A stretch of 64,000 nucleotides of DNA from Vanessa cardui (GCF_905220365.1 NC_061134.1:10927001-10991000), one strand, 5' to 3'. Numbered from the stretch's first letter, positions 20,501-33,577 are shown. Made by a program: numbers and translations. The notes: a model not told the origin generated them from the sequence alone.

Positions 20501-23500
20501 ATTGTAGAAGTACATGTGGCAGTATTTCATTATAATTAGATTATATAGATAGAAGAAAATTGCCATCAACAAATTCAAATTATTTCGAATAAACAAACGC
20601 GAAGATTCATTCTCATGATGTAGACCACTAGTAATAATATTTTACGAATCAACTTAACCTAAAAATCATAAACATATGTAAAGGTATGGGTATATTTATG
20701 TGACACCTACCTTAGATTCACAGGCACTCGCTTGACTCTTTTCTCCATCCTTCTCATCCCCACTCTTGCTTGACTTTTCAATGTCTTTCTTCTTTGACTT
20801 GCCTTTTAATTCTTGCTCACTAACCGGTACCTGTAATATACATTAATACAAAAATCAACAAAAACAACAAAAGCACCAAAACAGGCATATGGACGATGAT
20901 TATATGATATATCTTTACTTATATTATAAATGCGATGGTAATTATGTCTGTTTGTTGCTTTTTGCGAAACCACTGAACCGATTTTGATGGCATTTGGTAT
21001 AAAACAAACTTGAATTCCGGGTAAGGATATGTCCTTATGCTTACCACCTAACCAACTCCTAAAACGCAAATGAAAAGCCACAAATAATAACCTATAAATT
21101 TATCCGTTAACTTCTGTACCTTACTATTGATAAGGTACAGTATCGAAATCAAAAGCAAACTATAATGCCATTAACTGACATCTAATCAATTTTTACTTCA
21201 TTATCCTCCTGCCCTTATCCCAATATTATTTGGGGTCGGCGCAGCATGTCTTCTCCTTCCATACTTCTCTGTCAGACGTCATCTCACAAGTAACTTTATT
21301 TCTAATCATATCGTCTTTCACACAATCCATCCATCGTTTCCTTGGTCGTCCTCTACCTCTATATCCGTCCACATCCATGCTCAAGGCCTTCCTCACAATA
21401 TGTCCCTCATTCCTCTGCATTACATGCCCATACCATGATAGCCGCCTTCCACATAACTTCTCGGCTATCGGTGTCACTTTCAAACTTCCTCTTATGTACT
21501 CATTCCTTATCATTATCATTACTTATCATTACTGATCGACTTTTACTTCTGATGTCATATTAATAAGAAAAACTTTCTCTCTCGATATACGCGGTTTTTT
21601 GATATCATGATTAGTTTTGGAAGTAGTTTAATAGTCTTATCATCAATAAGTTACATAGATTTACATTTTCACCGCGTTTTTTGCTCATAACTCATAATTG
21701 AATTTAGGTAGATAATGGCATGGTGTATACCTATAATACCAGGGAATAATTAACAAACATACCTTCTTCGCTCTATGGAACAGTTTGTGCACGAGCATTT
21801 GGTGGAGATAGTCGGACACTTCGCGACGCGTTGTGAAGATTGGATTCTTTCCGGTTGCCCATTTCGATGTGAGGAGTGCATCGACTGCCTTTGTACCTGA
21901 AACATACGTTTCCAAACATAAAATTCCGTTGAACAAAAATACTTTAAAAAACAATAAAATAAATTCAAATGCTTAATTGTCTCCGTATAATAATATAATT
22001 CATTGAATTTTAGATGACGCTTTTTTCAGACGAGACAGTATTCAATGATTCTCAGTAGTATTCCTGAAACTTTAGAATGCTACTGATTATCAGTGGTATT
22101 CCAAGACTTGGAAGTTGGTAGTGATTACCCTGTGCTTCACTAATCATTTAAACTTTTGTCCAGATTATGAACTGCCCTGTATCTAATTAGTAACCATTAA
22201 AATAAAATACAGCCCGACTATGTGTGCACAACTTAAGAACTGCGTTATCCCCTGCGCTTTAATCTATTTTTGACCGCCATAGCCGAAATAGCCCATGAGA
22301 ACATCGCATGAAAAATCATTGAAATACATTTATTTGGGACGAACATTTATGGTATTTTATAATAACACTAGCAACCCGCCCCGGCTTCGAATGGGTGCAA
22401 TGCTGATACTAAATATAATACACAATTTGTTTATTTACGAAATCACATTAGAAACTTTTAAAATTACCATCGTTTTTACGTTTATATTATCCATGTATTA
22501 TATACAAAAACCTTCATCTCGAATCACTCTATCTATTTAAAAAAAATCACATCAAAAACCGTTGCGTAATTTTAAACATACAAGCATACATAGGGACAGA
22601 CTTTGGTAAGGGACTTTGTTTTACACTAAGTAATAATGATGCTTCCTTACTTATAAAATATTCTGTGACGTTTTTTTACGATTTTAAAATAATATATCAA
22701 GTTAGGTACTTATGAATAGCAAAGAACGATAAAATAATGGTTTTGAAAGATAAATAAAATATACTAACCAATAAAAAGCCAAACACTTATGGTTCATTTA
22801 ATCCGTCACAGTATGAAAACTCATATCGGTTACACGTTTCATTCGAAACATTACTAATCAAACGTGAACACAAAATATTCAACATTTATGTTTTCTTTTA
22901 ATTACATAACTGATAACCTACAAGTAGGTCATGCAGTTACATTAACACATTGTATTATATATCTACAAATATCATCCACGTTAAAAAGATAGATAATAAT
23001 GATGATAGATGTAAATTCTATCGACTTTCAATGTGTATATATTTTGTTTTTCTTAAAATTTGCTTGTTTAAAGTAACTAATAGTCCGGTTTGAATCTTTC
23101 ATTTACCATCAAAATGTCAGTTTCTTCATTAAGGTTATCAATATTAGTACTAGTAAGCCTTAAGATAAATATATACTAAAATAACATTTTTTGCAATTTT
23201 TCTCTGTCTGTCTGTTAGTTTCGGCTATCTCTGGAACGGATGGACTGATTTCGACGGGACTTTAACTGGTAGGTAGCTGATGTAAGAAGTAGCTTAAGGA
23301 GATACTTTATTTTAGAATTAGGTATATATCAATTCACCCTGAAATGTTCGTCTCACGTCAAAGACAATGAATATCACAAAACCTCATGCTAAATTACTAA
23401 GTCAGTAATATTTGTGATTAAACTGTAACTTTTTTGTTATTATTAATTTTTTGTTATTATTTATTTATTCAAACGCGCACGGAGTGGTCGGCACAGCTAG

Positions 23501-26500
23501 TTAATAAACCTGTTGGATGTCAGAAGCAATTATGTATTATCTAAACGAACGTGGGTGAAACACAATCGCAGGACACATTTAGTTTCATTATACGTTTTGT
23601 TATTTACATTTGACGACATTATAACTTTGCTCGTATTTTTTCTAGGAGTTTTTGTTTATTGTTTTCTATTTTAACTTATGCACCTGGCACATTCTTTTGC
23701 TTTTTTTGTCACTATTTATCGACAGATATGAAAAATTAAATCACAAAACGAATTTTCTTGGAACGGATTGTATTAAGTAGTGATCTTAAGGACAAAATCC
23801 TTAGTCATTGAATTATTATTATTGATATTATATTTTATTTTAATTTTTGTCAAAAGTTTAAGCTCTTGATTTTGTGATAGAGTCACTGAACTCGAAGGCG
23901 GATACGGAAAATCCTATAACTTCCGTTTTTATATTGTTTGTACGGAACCCTAAAATAGTAAAAGATAAAATACGGATCTATAATACAAAACAACCGTTAT
24001 ACCTGTAAAGTATTCGACGTGGTGGTTGAGGAATTTGGTTTTCTTAGTGGGAACATTTGCCTTCAACCATTTCGCGACAGCATACTCCTCACTCGTTGGC
24101 TTCTCATTCACGGGCGGCTCACCAAACTCCTGCAAATCAAAAAGAGTATTTATTTAATTTTAATGTCAAAGTTATCGACATTCCATTTTTGAAAAAAAAG
24201 AACAGTAACAATCTGTTTATATTAATTATAAATGTAAATATAATACCAAGAAACAACCGGATTTTATTGCAATTTTGGTCACACCGTTAGTTTATTTAAA
24301 TTATAATTTGAGATATTATTTTATTGGCGGGAAAACGAAATACCATAGAGTAAGCGTTATTTACCTACGATATTTTTTATATCTATCGCATTAAATCGAC
24401 ATAATATATATACATATACATAAATATTCGAATTTCAAAACGGGATTTTTATAAAGTATTTTCGATTACAAATATAAACTTTTCCGTCGCATTCGTCATA
24501 GATTTTTCAATGTCACCATACTAATGGCACGCGATGTAGAATACTGCCGTTTGAAGCCCCGGTCATTTGCTATAACTTACCATATAATGGGCCTCATTCA
24601 GCCATATTAGCTATTTGATGACGTCAAATCATCTATGACATATCATAACATATCGTAAAAGTATGATACACACAAATCTATACATATAATAGTGTCTGTT
24701 TGTAATATTAAATCAAACGCTTTTTACCAAATGCATATTTATGTACACGATACATATATTTAAACAACTTTAGTTTTGTCTGTCTGTTTGTTTCGGCTAA
24801 TCTCGGGAAAGACTAGACCGATTTTGATGGGACTTTCACAGGCCGTAGTAGCTGATGTAATAAGTTAAGCTACAATAACACATTCTGTTAAATTCAAATG
24901 CGTGCGAAGTCGCGATCACGACTGCTTAGAAGCAGTCGTGAGCTTCTAGAGAAGCATATCAATTATTTATGTGATTCTATTGATTAAGCATTTTAATAAT
25001 AGTTTCGTTTAGCCTTGTCGTTCCAATTTCACAAGCGGTAAAAGTGATAATTTGTTAAACCTGGATTTGTACATATTTTAACCTTTGCGATGCTTTCTTT
25101 TTAATCTACATAATATCATTTCAAAATCAGTCAATGGCATACAACACACAGCCTAAGCTACTGGGTCAAGTGGAATGAGTTTTTGTATAGTTTTTATTTT
25201 GGAACCTAGATGAACAAAATGAAATGTTCCCTCAAATTTACCTTATAAGGGGATAAAAAGTATATATAAAGTATAGAAAGCGGTAGGTATATTGGCTTTT
25301 TTATGAGTAAGAGACGGCTGCTATAGCGTTTTTGACACTACACTATCCAAGAGAGTTAAATTGCCAGGTTTCGTTCATCTCGTGCTCAGCGGTTGAGGAG
25401 AACAATGCGAGTAAACCTACATGTGTCTAATTTCAACGAATTTCTACCACATTTGAATCCACCAACCCGCATTGGAGCACCATGGTGGAATATGCTCTTA
25501 CTTTCTTCTGAAAGGGAGAGAAGGACTTAGCCAAGCAATAAATTTACAGGCTGACATGTGGCTCTCTCTACTCATTTTAATATCATTTTCGTATAAGTAC
25601 ATATTTATGCTTTATACTGCATGCTTTTACCGTAAAACTCTTTAACCAGAATTAAGATCTCTATACGTTATATTATTAAGATAAAACAACATTTAACTTC
25701 AAATTCTGTATAAGAACATTAATTAATTGATATCAATATCATAACATAGTATAAAACAAAGTAGCTTACCGCTGTCTGTCTATATGCATGCTTAGATCTT
25801 TAAGATTATGCAACGGATTTTAATGCGGCTTTTTAATAAATAGAATGATTCGAGAGAATTTTATATAATACATGAACAATATACTAAAGAAACACTGAAC
25901 ATTTTAGAAGTTTCTAATGTGATGTAAATAAACAAATTCTGTAGTATATTTAGTAATGTTTTTAAATAAACAATAAATCAAAATCGACATCACAATAAAT
26001 ATATACCTAAGTACTTTCAGAAATAGTCAGTTCATTAATTCAAAGCGGATAGTGCAGCAAGGCGTTTAAAGATTACATAACGCTGACCCTGACATTGGCA
26101 CTTGCTAACAAAAACCGTAATTATTAACAACTAATGAATTACGCAAGACATCCAGTTGAGATTTCTATCACGATTTAAATCTCTTGCGATTTTATTATAT
26201 AAATTTTATTAAAAACATGCTACCCTTTCACATTGCATACATGAGAAAGAGATAGCTATATTATTGATCCTTTGAAATGAATTTAAAAATAGCATCAGAC
26301 ATATTGCTTAAATAACATGTTCAAAAAAATATTTAATGGTTAGGGTGCAATTTGATCAGCCCACGTCCAATCTAGAATATTTGTTTACTTTTATTATTAT
26401 TATATTTTCTCCGGTTAATCTACGGATGAAATTTTATTTTGTATTTGATATAATTTTTTTTCTTTAGATAGTAGGTACAGTAAATATTAACATTATTATA

Positions 26501-29500
26501 AAATAAACTGCAAGAACCTCAAAATGTAATTTGCAAAACTTCTGCCCATTGGAATAGCTTTAAAACAGGAACTAAGTATGAATAATATCAGAGCCTACCG
26601 AAGTGAAAGTTTATATGTAGTAGGTCCGAACCTGACCTCTTGGTGTCATTGTTGGCTCCGCTTCTAACACAAACTTACGTTTAACGGGAGTATTGCTGAT
26701 GCTTTATTAAGGGCATGAATCCCTTAATAAAGCATCGCTATTGTCCAATAGGAAACATTTCATAATAATTTGACGCGACGTCATTGGTCGAGAGCTTAAA
26801 TAATCAATAGTATTCATTATGGATTTGCGACAAAAATGGCATTTTGGATATCGACTAAGCCGTTATCAAAAGTTCGGAAGTGAGATTAAAGTGGATATGA
26901 GTCGTTAAGTGGAATCTTTTTATCCAACAAATGCCATTATAATCGAGAACTGTTAGTAGTACAGAATGAGGCCAAGTTATCATCTTAATTCCTTCTTCGA
27001 TTGAAATTAACGATAGCTGCTAACTTAAGAGTTAGTAGCTATCGTAAAAGCCAATGTCGCAGCTTCAGTTTGGTTCAATTTATTTGTCATTAAAGACATC
27101 ACCAATATTACTGTTGATGCTATATAAAATAATCCCCAAAAATGTATTATATTAAACGCATGCATGTTATCTGATATCTATACTAGCATTACAAAGCTTC
27201 AGAGTTTTGAATCGGCTAATCTCAGAACTACCAGATCAATTTGCAAAAATGTTTGGTTCAGATGGCCAATTTATTGAGAAAAGTTTTAAAGGTTATAGGA
27301 CTATATAATATCATACTACAAAACCCAAATAGCGCGCCAGTTAAACGATAATCTCATGAAAGTTCCTCTGATATTTATTCTCGTATCAGCTGAATTTCTT
27401 TTCTAACTGGTGGAGAATTCTTACTAATCAATAAATATATTTAACGCTCTACATCCAATAATAGGTTTGACTGTTGTTTTGACATCTGGAAAACAACGTC
27501 ATCTATTCCTGTATATCTTGAAACGGTGCTTCTTGAGACAAATTCTAAGACAAAGTTTAGACAAATGTCATATGCGAAAGAGTTAGTCACAGGCCCAGTT
27601 TTATACAAAACTATAGAACAAGACTGACTAGAGGATCAGCTATTGTATATAATAAATAAATATGGGACAACATCACATACATTACTCTGATCCCAATTTA
27701 AGTAGCTAAAGCACTTGTGTTATGGAAAACCATAAGTAACGACCACAAACAGACCCAATACAACATGGAAAACTAATGAATTTTCTACATCGACTCGGCC
27801 GGGAATTGAACCCGAGTTTTCGGAGTTGCGTACCCATGAAAACCGATGTACACACTATACTCGACTACGGAGGTCGTCAAAATCGGCGTATATGAATTCA
27901 CATCGTATCTCACTCGTGAAATATTGACAATGGCCTTACGGTTTTGATATGCCATTATAGTACGTGTATCCTATAAATCATTTAATGAGTAAGTAAGAGT
28001 CAATGTCACATATCACATTTTGAAATTTCACGCTTGGGTCCTACGGTGAGTTTCGAGTTACTTCTCACAGAATACGCCTGCAGTTTGTTTATTCAAAAAG
28101 TTTGCTTTTTATTATTGAGTGCGCAGCAGTTATGATCACTAGATTGCATTGTGCACTCTAATATTTTTCATTTATTTAAGTATAAAAATAACTACATTAA
28201 AAAATTCAAGACACAGATCACTTGAATGTTTCAAGTCAATAATCATAACACAATTTTAAATTGAACGATCGTTGAATTTTTAAGATATCGAACAAGAATG
28301 AACATTCAAAACATACCTGTATTGAAATGAATAAATCTAAATAGTTTTAACTCAATCCGCAATAGATCGCAAAGATGTGTTAAGAGAAAGTCGAAGAATT
28401 TCCTATAAAAATAACATATCGTCAACAAAACAAAAAAAGTAATGATACTGGTGCATTATCTACTTATAAATATTAAAATTAAATCGTGAGCACGCTCTTC
28501 CTCGGAATTCATAAAAATACACACATTAAAAAAAAAAAAACAAAATATCAACACATTTTAAAAATAGAATACTCACAAAATCTCTCATTTTTAATATAAA
28601 ATGTAAGGCCACGTACACACCCGCGAGCTATCGTGACAGTTCTCGACTAACGCTACCGTACCGGTGAAAGTGGGACATTCTCTTCAAGCTAGTATACCTA
28701 AATGATACCATGATTTGTAGGAATAAAATTCTAGAAGTAACTCGCCATAGTTTACACATTCGTTTTTTGAATTTATGACACATATCGACCTACTTGTGTT
28801 ACAATAACTATATTTACATGTTGTATTTTTTTTTTCTTTTATTTATCAAATCTGTTGATCATGAAGATGAAACAATGAATACAATTGCAGTAAGACCTTC
28901 GGAAGATTTCCGCTACATCTATGCCTGCATTAAAGACACGCAGCAGGGCAATTAAAAAAATTGTCGCTATTTGTCAACTGAAAAAGTATGTAGACGTAAT
29001 TTTTTATATAAATATTTTTCAGTCAATTTCGACAACTATTTTAAATATAACGTCGAAAGCTGATAACGTAACTAAACATAATTATGTAAATATGTATTTC
29101 AAAAAATGAAAATATTTAATCACTAAAAAAGTGTTCACTAATTATTTACACTCTGAATTTCAAGATGAATTAAAATCGTATACATATATTAATAACGATA
29201 TGTATATGTTAAGTAAACAAATTAATTGTTAACCATATTGGAGAAAAAAAATTAAATGAACGAAATTATGAGATTTGAATCTATTGTTCTTATATTTATA
29301 AGTTGTTAAAAAAAGAAAAAACAATAAAAATGGTTGAGTTAATATTAAATAGTTTACAACTGCAGTTTTTGAGGTAGCGAGATGGTTCTATGTATCTAAC
29401 AATGTATATTTGTTCTGTGGTCTGACAATGTATATTAAATTTTATGATGATAAGTTGAATATTAACGTTAGAAGTAAACTTTCGCTTATTAAATAATGCT

Positions 29501-31685
29501 TAAATATTTAAAAAAAAAGGAAATTGGAGCTCTGAAATAAATTAATCTTTGCAAGCTAAATTTATAGTGATGCCGTCTAGTAATAAAAAATCACTGTTTA
29601 ATGAAACAGAGTGTTTGCATCTACTTATTATTTTCTATAAAACAAACCTATTGGCTCACATATTTTGTGAGGAGTTTATCAATATTTGCTCTACTATAGT
29701 ATATATATTATATAGGTAAATAAACAAAATTATAATTCAAGTTCTAAATATTTATGCAGACAATTTATGAGCTTCTTGCGAAAATTGTTCATTGTCACTC
29801 GCACTTTAGATTTACATGTGTCAGCAATTAATTAACATGCAAAAATCATTTACATTATTGCTAAGATATCTGTGTTTAATTGTGAATATAAAATAAAGAA
29901 TAGTTATTAAAAAAACAATGGGTACTTCTCATCATTGCTTTCAAAAACTAGGTCAAACAATAGATAAAACAAATTGATGACAAGAATAATATGCTTAACT
30001 TAGATTTATTATCAATCAACTTTGATCATATTTTATTCATATATCCGTTAGGAGGAAAGATACTAACAGTTCTCTAAAGGCAATATGTATGTTGGATTTT
30101 TTTATGGCCAGATATATTAACAGTATTTTAGTTAAAGGATTTAATTTGCCTGTGTTACTATAATTACCATTGTTGTACTATAACATTCTCCAATCCATAT
30201 AATAGAAAATAATTTAAAATATTCAAGTAACTCTTCTGATGCAATGAAACTTATAACTCTTAAAACATTATACAAATGCTAATGCATTTAATTATCAGAT
30301 TGTTTTCTGCAAATGTAAGCTTGTTAATATAACTGGTGTTTCTTGAAGTGTTTGTTTTAACATGTTGTGAATAAATAAACATTGATATAAAGACGAGAAC
30401 AATTTTACATAGCTATCTTAAGTAACATCCTAAAAATTGTAAGTAAACTTGTTGGATTAAAAACATTGTCAGCTCAAGACGTCTCATTATTAAATCCAAA
30501 TTGATATATAAGAACAAGCTAACAAGTCTTCCTACTTTAGAAAGGCAATAAATAGGTCCATGTAGATGAATCTTGAATTAGATTAGTGTATTTTAAACCA
30601 CTCAATGTAACTTTTACTTAATAAATAAATATTCCCTTTACATTTCCTTGGATATGGTTTAGTGGTTGAATCATGTAAATCATAAGCAAAAATTCCAGGT
30701 TCAATCCCAGACAAGCTCTGCTAAGTTTTCATGTGCTAGATATTTAATCCATAATTAAACCTATATTTGCCAGTCAATAACACTGAAATGGTTTTGTAAA
30801 TCTAAATTTCTCATCCAGATACACCTAAACACAACATTGAGACATTTGGAGACTATTTTATTTGTAGTCTTTTGAGATTAATAGGCAATACTAGATATGT
30901 GTCTTATATCTCTAATATTGCCTTGTCAATATTATACACATGTAGTGATATCATAATAATTGCAATTATGATCATTAAGCAGTGGACACCAGTTGATTAT
31001 TATTCATAAGTATAAAGAAACTAATTAACTACAACTACCTAAATTAGTTAGCATCTGTGTATATATAAATATCAAAACTATTTGTTTAAATAACACCTTA
31101 TGATTTAATCATATATAAACAAAGGTATTTAAATAAAATATAAATGAACAATAGCAAACCTTTTTTCGCTGAAAATAAATAAAATAAATTAATCGTGGAA
31201 CGGTTGGCACAGATCAAACAAAGAACAGCCGGAAGGATCGTGGTTTATTTTTAAAATGTTGAAAATACCATGCCACTGATACAACAAGGGTTACTGCGCA
31301 TTATGCCAAAGTAAACGTATTATTTTTTATTTGAAGTAATTATATCAAAGTATTGACTCATTTGTTCAAACACCGCAAATAGTATACGTGTTTTCAGAAC
31401 TTTTTAATAGCCGAATAAACTACGTCATTACAATTGTACGCAGAAAAGTTACACAATCACAAATAATTAAATAATTATCAATATAACTTGACCAAATTAA
31501 TTAATTAAATATATACGTAAATTAATGGTTAATATACGGTCGGCAATATGGAAATGGAAATGAAAACAATAATAATGTTAGTATATAGCGGTATTGTAAT
31601 AACTAAATAATTTTAGGAAATTGTCATTAAATATTTATTTGACACGTACCTCTTTTCGTTTTTTAATTTTCCTTTTGTCTGCCAT
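17517..31685 (-). CDS. SEC62: Translocation protein SEC62
   Basis: Two-pass ER membrane subunit that works with Sec61/Sec63 in (mainly post-translational) protein import; Drosophila Trp1 is the homologue. Exons, minus strand: 31650-31685, 24003-24129, 21763-21896, 20711-20830, 20147-20364, 19001-19187, 18255-18436, 17517-17661, giving 382 aa, close to the human length. Visible features: basic start MADKRKIKKRKE; conserved EYAVAKWLK and KAVDALL.SKWA; a Lys/Ser-rich linker (about 100-165); MEQLFLDSLDAYVWIYDP before the first membrane segment (about 185-208, ending FPLWPA); KGVYYLSV opening the second (about 215-246); then RHHLWLLPNLTEDVGF. The charged C-terminal tail holds DFEMVEP (Phe365-Val368), matching the LC3-interacting region of mammalian SEC62. 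Intron 1 is 7.5 kb. Assignment is secure. Confidence 0.96.
18000..18130 (-). mobile_element. LINE 3'-end fragment in SEC62 intron 7
   Basis: On the minus strand, AAAGAGTAACTACTGAGTTTGTTGCCGG, TTTCTGAACCGGTGGTAG and TGCAAAAGCC...TTTAGTC are in the order found in a common lepidopteran LINE 3' end. Related in layout to the fragments at 12308 and 49588. Confidence 0.6.
19668..19770 (+). mobile_element. Repeat C fragment in SEC62 intron 5
   Basis: AAGCTGTCTGGATGGGTACCACCGACTCATCAG and following bases match the start of repeat C. Decayed and truncated. Confidence 0.5.
19905..20130 (+). mobile_element. tRNA-derived SINE, family D, in SEC62 intron 5
   Basis: The tRNA-like head has CTCAATGGTCGAGTAG (A-box region) and GGGTTCGATTCCC (B-box, near 19969-19981). 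The body has TTGTGTTTGTGG, CCATAACCCAAGT and TTGGGATCAGAGTAATG, ending in a TATTTATTTAATTATTT tail. Its tail ends about 20 bases from the splice donor of SEC62 exon 5 (20147). A second copy lies in reverse at 27650-27900. Confidence 0.8.
20925..21075. repeat. Second copy of the 8183-8395 repeat
   Basis: TGTCTGTTTGTTGC, ACCACTGAACCGATTTTGATG, GGCATTTGGTATAAAACAAACTTGAA and ACTCCTAAAACGCAAA correspond in order to 8190-8395. In SEC62 intron 3. Confidence 0.5.
21226..21535 (-). pseudogene. RTE-type LINE fragment, C-terminal end of ORF
   Basis: The minus strand encodes 97 residues with the C-terminal signature RRLSWYGHVMQR, then GYRGRGRPRKRWMDCVKDDM. This is the end of the reverse transcriptase ORF of RTE-like LINEs. 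Everything upstream is missing, so it is a typical 5'-truncated copy. It lies in SEC62 intron 3, in the same direction as the gene. The plus-strand frame over it is a shadow. Confidence 0.85.
22367..22640 (+). mobile_element. Dispersed LINE-tail-like repeat B, copy 2
   Basis: ACTAGCAACCCGCCCCGGCTTCG, GCTGATACTAAATATAATA, ATCACATTAGAAACTTTTAAAAT, CTTCATCTCGAATCACTCT and CATAGGGACAGAC...TTTGTTTTACACTA appear in the order seen in the other copies. In SEC62 intron 2. Confidence 0.65.
23190..23320 (+). repeat. Dispersed repeat E, copy 1
   Basis: CTGTCTGTCTGTTAGTTTCGGCTATCTCTGG, GACTGATTTCGACGGGACTTTAACTGG and TAGCTGATGTAAGAAGTA recur at about 24772-24900, 58795-58935 and 60718-60845. Non-coding; family not assigned. 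Confidence 0.55.
24772..24900 (+). repeat. Dispersed repeat E, copy 2
   Basis: GTCTGTCTGTTTGTTTCGGCTAATCTCGGG, GACCGATTTTGATGGGACTTTCAC and TAGCTGATGTAATAAGT follow the repeat E order. Confidence 0.55.
25374..25553 (+). mobile_element. SINE family A, tRNA head missing
   Basis: Starts at TTCATCTCGTGCTCAGCGG and runs through GAATCCACCAACCCGCATTGGAGCACC and GGTGGAATATG to AAATTTACAGGCTG. The tRNA-like first third is absent. Confidence 0.75.
25741..25955 (-). mobile_element. Dispersed LINE-tail-like repeat B, copy 3
   Basis: CATAGTATAAAACAAAGTAGCTT, GCTGTCTGTCTATATGCATGCTTAGATCTTTAA and ATGCAACGGATTTTAATGCGGC are the complement of the 3' part of repeat B. Confidence 0.6.
26698..26736. repeat. 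Perfect inverted repeat, 16-base arms
   Basis: GATGCTTTATTAAGGG (26698-26713), loop CATGAAT, then CCCTTAATAAAGCATC (26721-26736). The arms are exact complements. In SEC62 intron 1. Confidence 0.9.
27010..27045. repeat. Near-perfect inverted repeat, 16-base arms
   Basis: ACGATAGCTGCTAACT (27010-27025) and AGTTAGTAGCTATCGT (27030-27045) pair with one mismatch around a four-base loop. Confidence 0.85.
27650..27900 (-). mobile_element. tRNA-derived SINE, family D, copy 2
   Basis: Complement of the 19905 element: AATAAATAAATATGGG tail, ATTACTCTGATCCCAATTT, GTTATGGAAAACCATAAGTAAC, GAATTTTCTACATCGACTCGGC, GGGAATTGAACCCGAG (B-box complement), ACTCGACTACGGAGGTCGTC. More decayed than copy 1. Confidence 0.75.
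30648..30757 (+). mobile_element. Decayed tRNA-derived SINE head
   Basis: GGATATGGTTTAGTGGTTGAATCATG, CCAGGTTCAATCCCAGACAAGCTCTGCTAAG and TTCATGTGCTAG keep the head and junction layout of family A SINEs, but the body is lost. Not a functional tRNA gene. Confidence 0.6.
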
Positions 31686-33577
31686 TATCACATAAAATTG
31701 TCAACGTAGCGATTCTTGTTGTCTTCACTGAAATATTATTTCTTCAGTTTTCTATGACGCATTGCAACTGCAATGTTGCTACTTGCTAGTCTCATAGTAA
31801 TAAAGATAATTAATAATTTGAAAAAGACAGCTTTAAAAAATAGTAGATGTTTTTAATTAATAAAAAATTAAAAATATTGCAAACAGACACAAATAAATAA
31901 ACATAAATATTTTAATAAAAAACAAATTTTAAAATTTTACATATTTATAAATTGGAAAATTCATAAAAATTGTGATCGCACAGAAATCATTCGAATAAGC
32001 GTTAATAATTTTGAAACAGAAATTAAAATACGTATAAACAAAAAATCTTATCGGCGTTAGCACACATAAAATATTGCATACATGTAACATTTCATGACAT
32101 TATATGTAAAAAGACATAGCGTATTTAAAGTATATCGTAGAATTAAAAAAAAAAACAAGTATTTGTTACTAATACGTTAGACTAAATTATTTTGATTGTT
32201 ATTTTATTATTGCACTGACTCAATTATTACAATGTGGAATAAATGTGTAAATTATTGTATAAACACGAGAAAAGGTAAGTTTGTAACTAGTATATATGTA
32301 GATGTGCCATGTATCCGTACCCGTATCCGCATCAGCGGATATCCGAGATCAGTATCCATTAATTTTTCACGGAACCTTTACTTTATTAATTTTTAATCCA
32401 TAGATGAAATTTTTGAGATTCGGTAACAATGAAAAACTAAAAATTAAATGTTTTTTTATTTCCTAAAAAAATATTTGCAAACATTTATCATAATTAATAT
32501 CATATCAATATTTAATATCTAATTCAAAGGTACTAAATCAAATATTTTATCAGATTAATTACAAAACTTTGTATTTTGTGTAAGAAACTGTTTTTTATGA
32601 GTTAACTATTAAAGAGGGCAATAACTTTTGTCAGTTACAGATTGTCTTCTTCCAAAGGTCGATGTGCAATATTATCGAATTTTTTCAATCTTTTAGAAAG
32701 AATTCATACCCGTATCTGTATTCGCGGATCATAAAACCAAATATCCGTATTTAGATCCGTATCCGTGGATGTATTTACATGTAATCCCTAACTTCGGACT
32801 TTGCTAAGTCAATAATCCATTCTAGTTTCTGGGACACAATATTTGATTCTGTACGAAGATTCTAAGGTTATTTTGATCTCCTGGTTAACTTGTCCCTGAC
32901 CATTATACAAAACAATATTTATAAGATATATTAATCAATATAAAATTTAAGCAAGTAACAACTACTAAATGTTGGACTAAGACCGATTTGATTTAAACTA
33001 ATTAATTCATTATATAAAGATAAATATAAGATCCAAAAATGGTAACATTGCTACTGCCAGTACTCATTTTTCCCCTACCCAATTCCATTTTGTTTCAACT
33101 TTCAATTTTAAAATTCCTTATTTAAATTATCTTATATTATTTTTATTCTAATTTTTCAGTAATTAATCATTTTTTTAAATGTTTAGTTTAGTTTAGAATA
33201 ATTTTTTTGCAGTATAAATTGAAAAAATTAATATGCGGTAAAGTTTGTGACATACGTTACAAAAAACAACTGACGGATACGCTTAACGCACTGTGGTATT
33301 TGTCAATTTCAAATTGTCAGACGTCAGTAATTGTCTTATATTCAGCTGTTCCAGTTGTTTCATGTAAATTATTTTATTTATTGCTATAGCGCTTGCGCGA
33401 GTGATTACGTAGTGTCGTTCTTTTCAGTGTTCCAAATATTCCTATATATTTTTTTATTAAACTTCCATAAAAATATTTTTATTTCTGAAATATTTTATTA
33501 TATTATATTTAATATATAATTGTGCGCATAGTTTTAAGTGTAATTGGTTTTCTTGAAAAGAACAAACATACTGCAGA
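31686..33577. promoter_or_regulatory. Divergent upstream region of SEC62 and the serine hydrolase
   Basis: 1.9 kb between the two start codons, which face away from each other, so it must hold both 5' UTRs and probably both promoters. No TATA or initiator can be assigned with confidence. Upstream of the hydrolase start, TGTCA/GTCAG motifs cluster at 33300-33340. A repeat rich in TATCCG occupies about 32308-32790. Confidence 0.5.
32308..32790. repeat. TATCCG-rich repeat with similar inverted ends
   Basis: CATGTATCCGTACCCGTATCCGC at the left and ATCCGTATCCGTGGATG...TTTACATG at the right suggest loosely inverted ends. Inside are GGATATCCGAGATCAGTATCC and CCCGTATCTGTATTCGCGGATC. Non-coding and unassigned; it lies between the two divergent genes. 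Confidence 0.5.

Larger units (their letters stand above)
24130..31649 (-). other. SEC62 intron 1, 7.5 kb, repeats only
   Basis: No exon is seen on either strand. It contains repeat E (about 24772-24900), a truncated SINE (25374-25553), a repeat B copy (25741-25955), two hairpins (26698-26736, 27010-27045), a family D SINE (27650-27900) and a decayed SINE (30648-30757). The rest is AT-rich sequence without recognised content. Confidence 0.7.

Noticed and set aside
21230..21535. 101-codon plus-strand frame
   Set aside because: It is the antisense of the RTE-type LINE tail, whose minus-strand reading has the recognised WYGHVMQR and GRPRKRW motifs.
30648..30757. Possible tRNA gene in SEC62 intron 1
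   Set aside because: Box-like runs only; the layout is that of a decayed SINE head.
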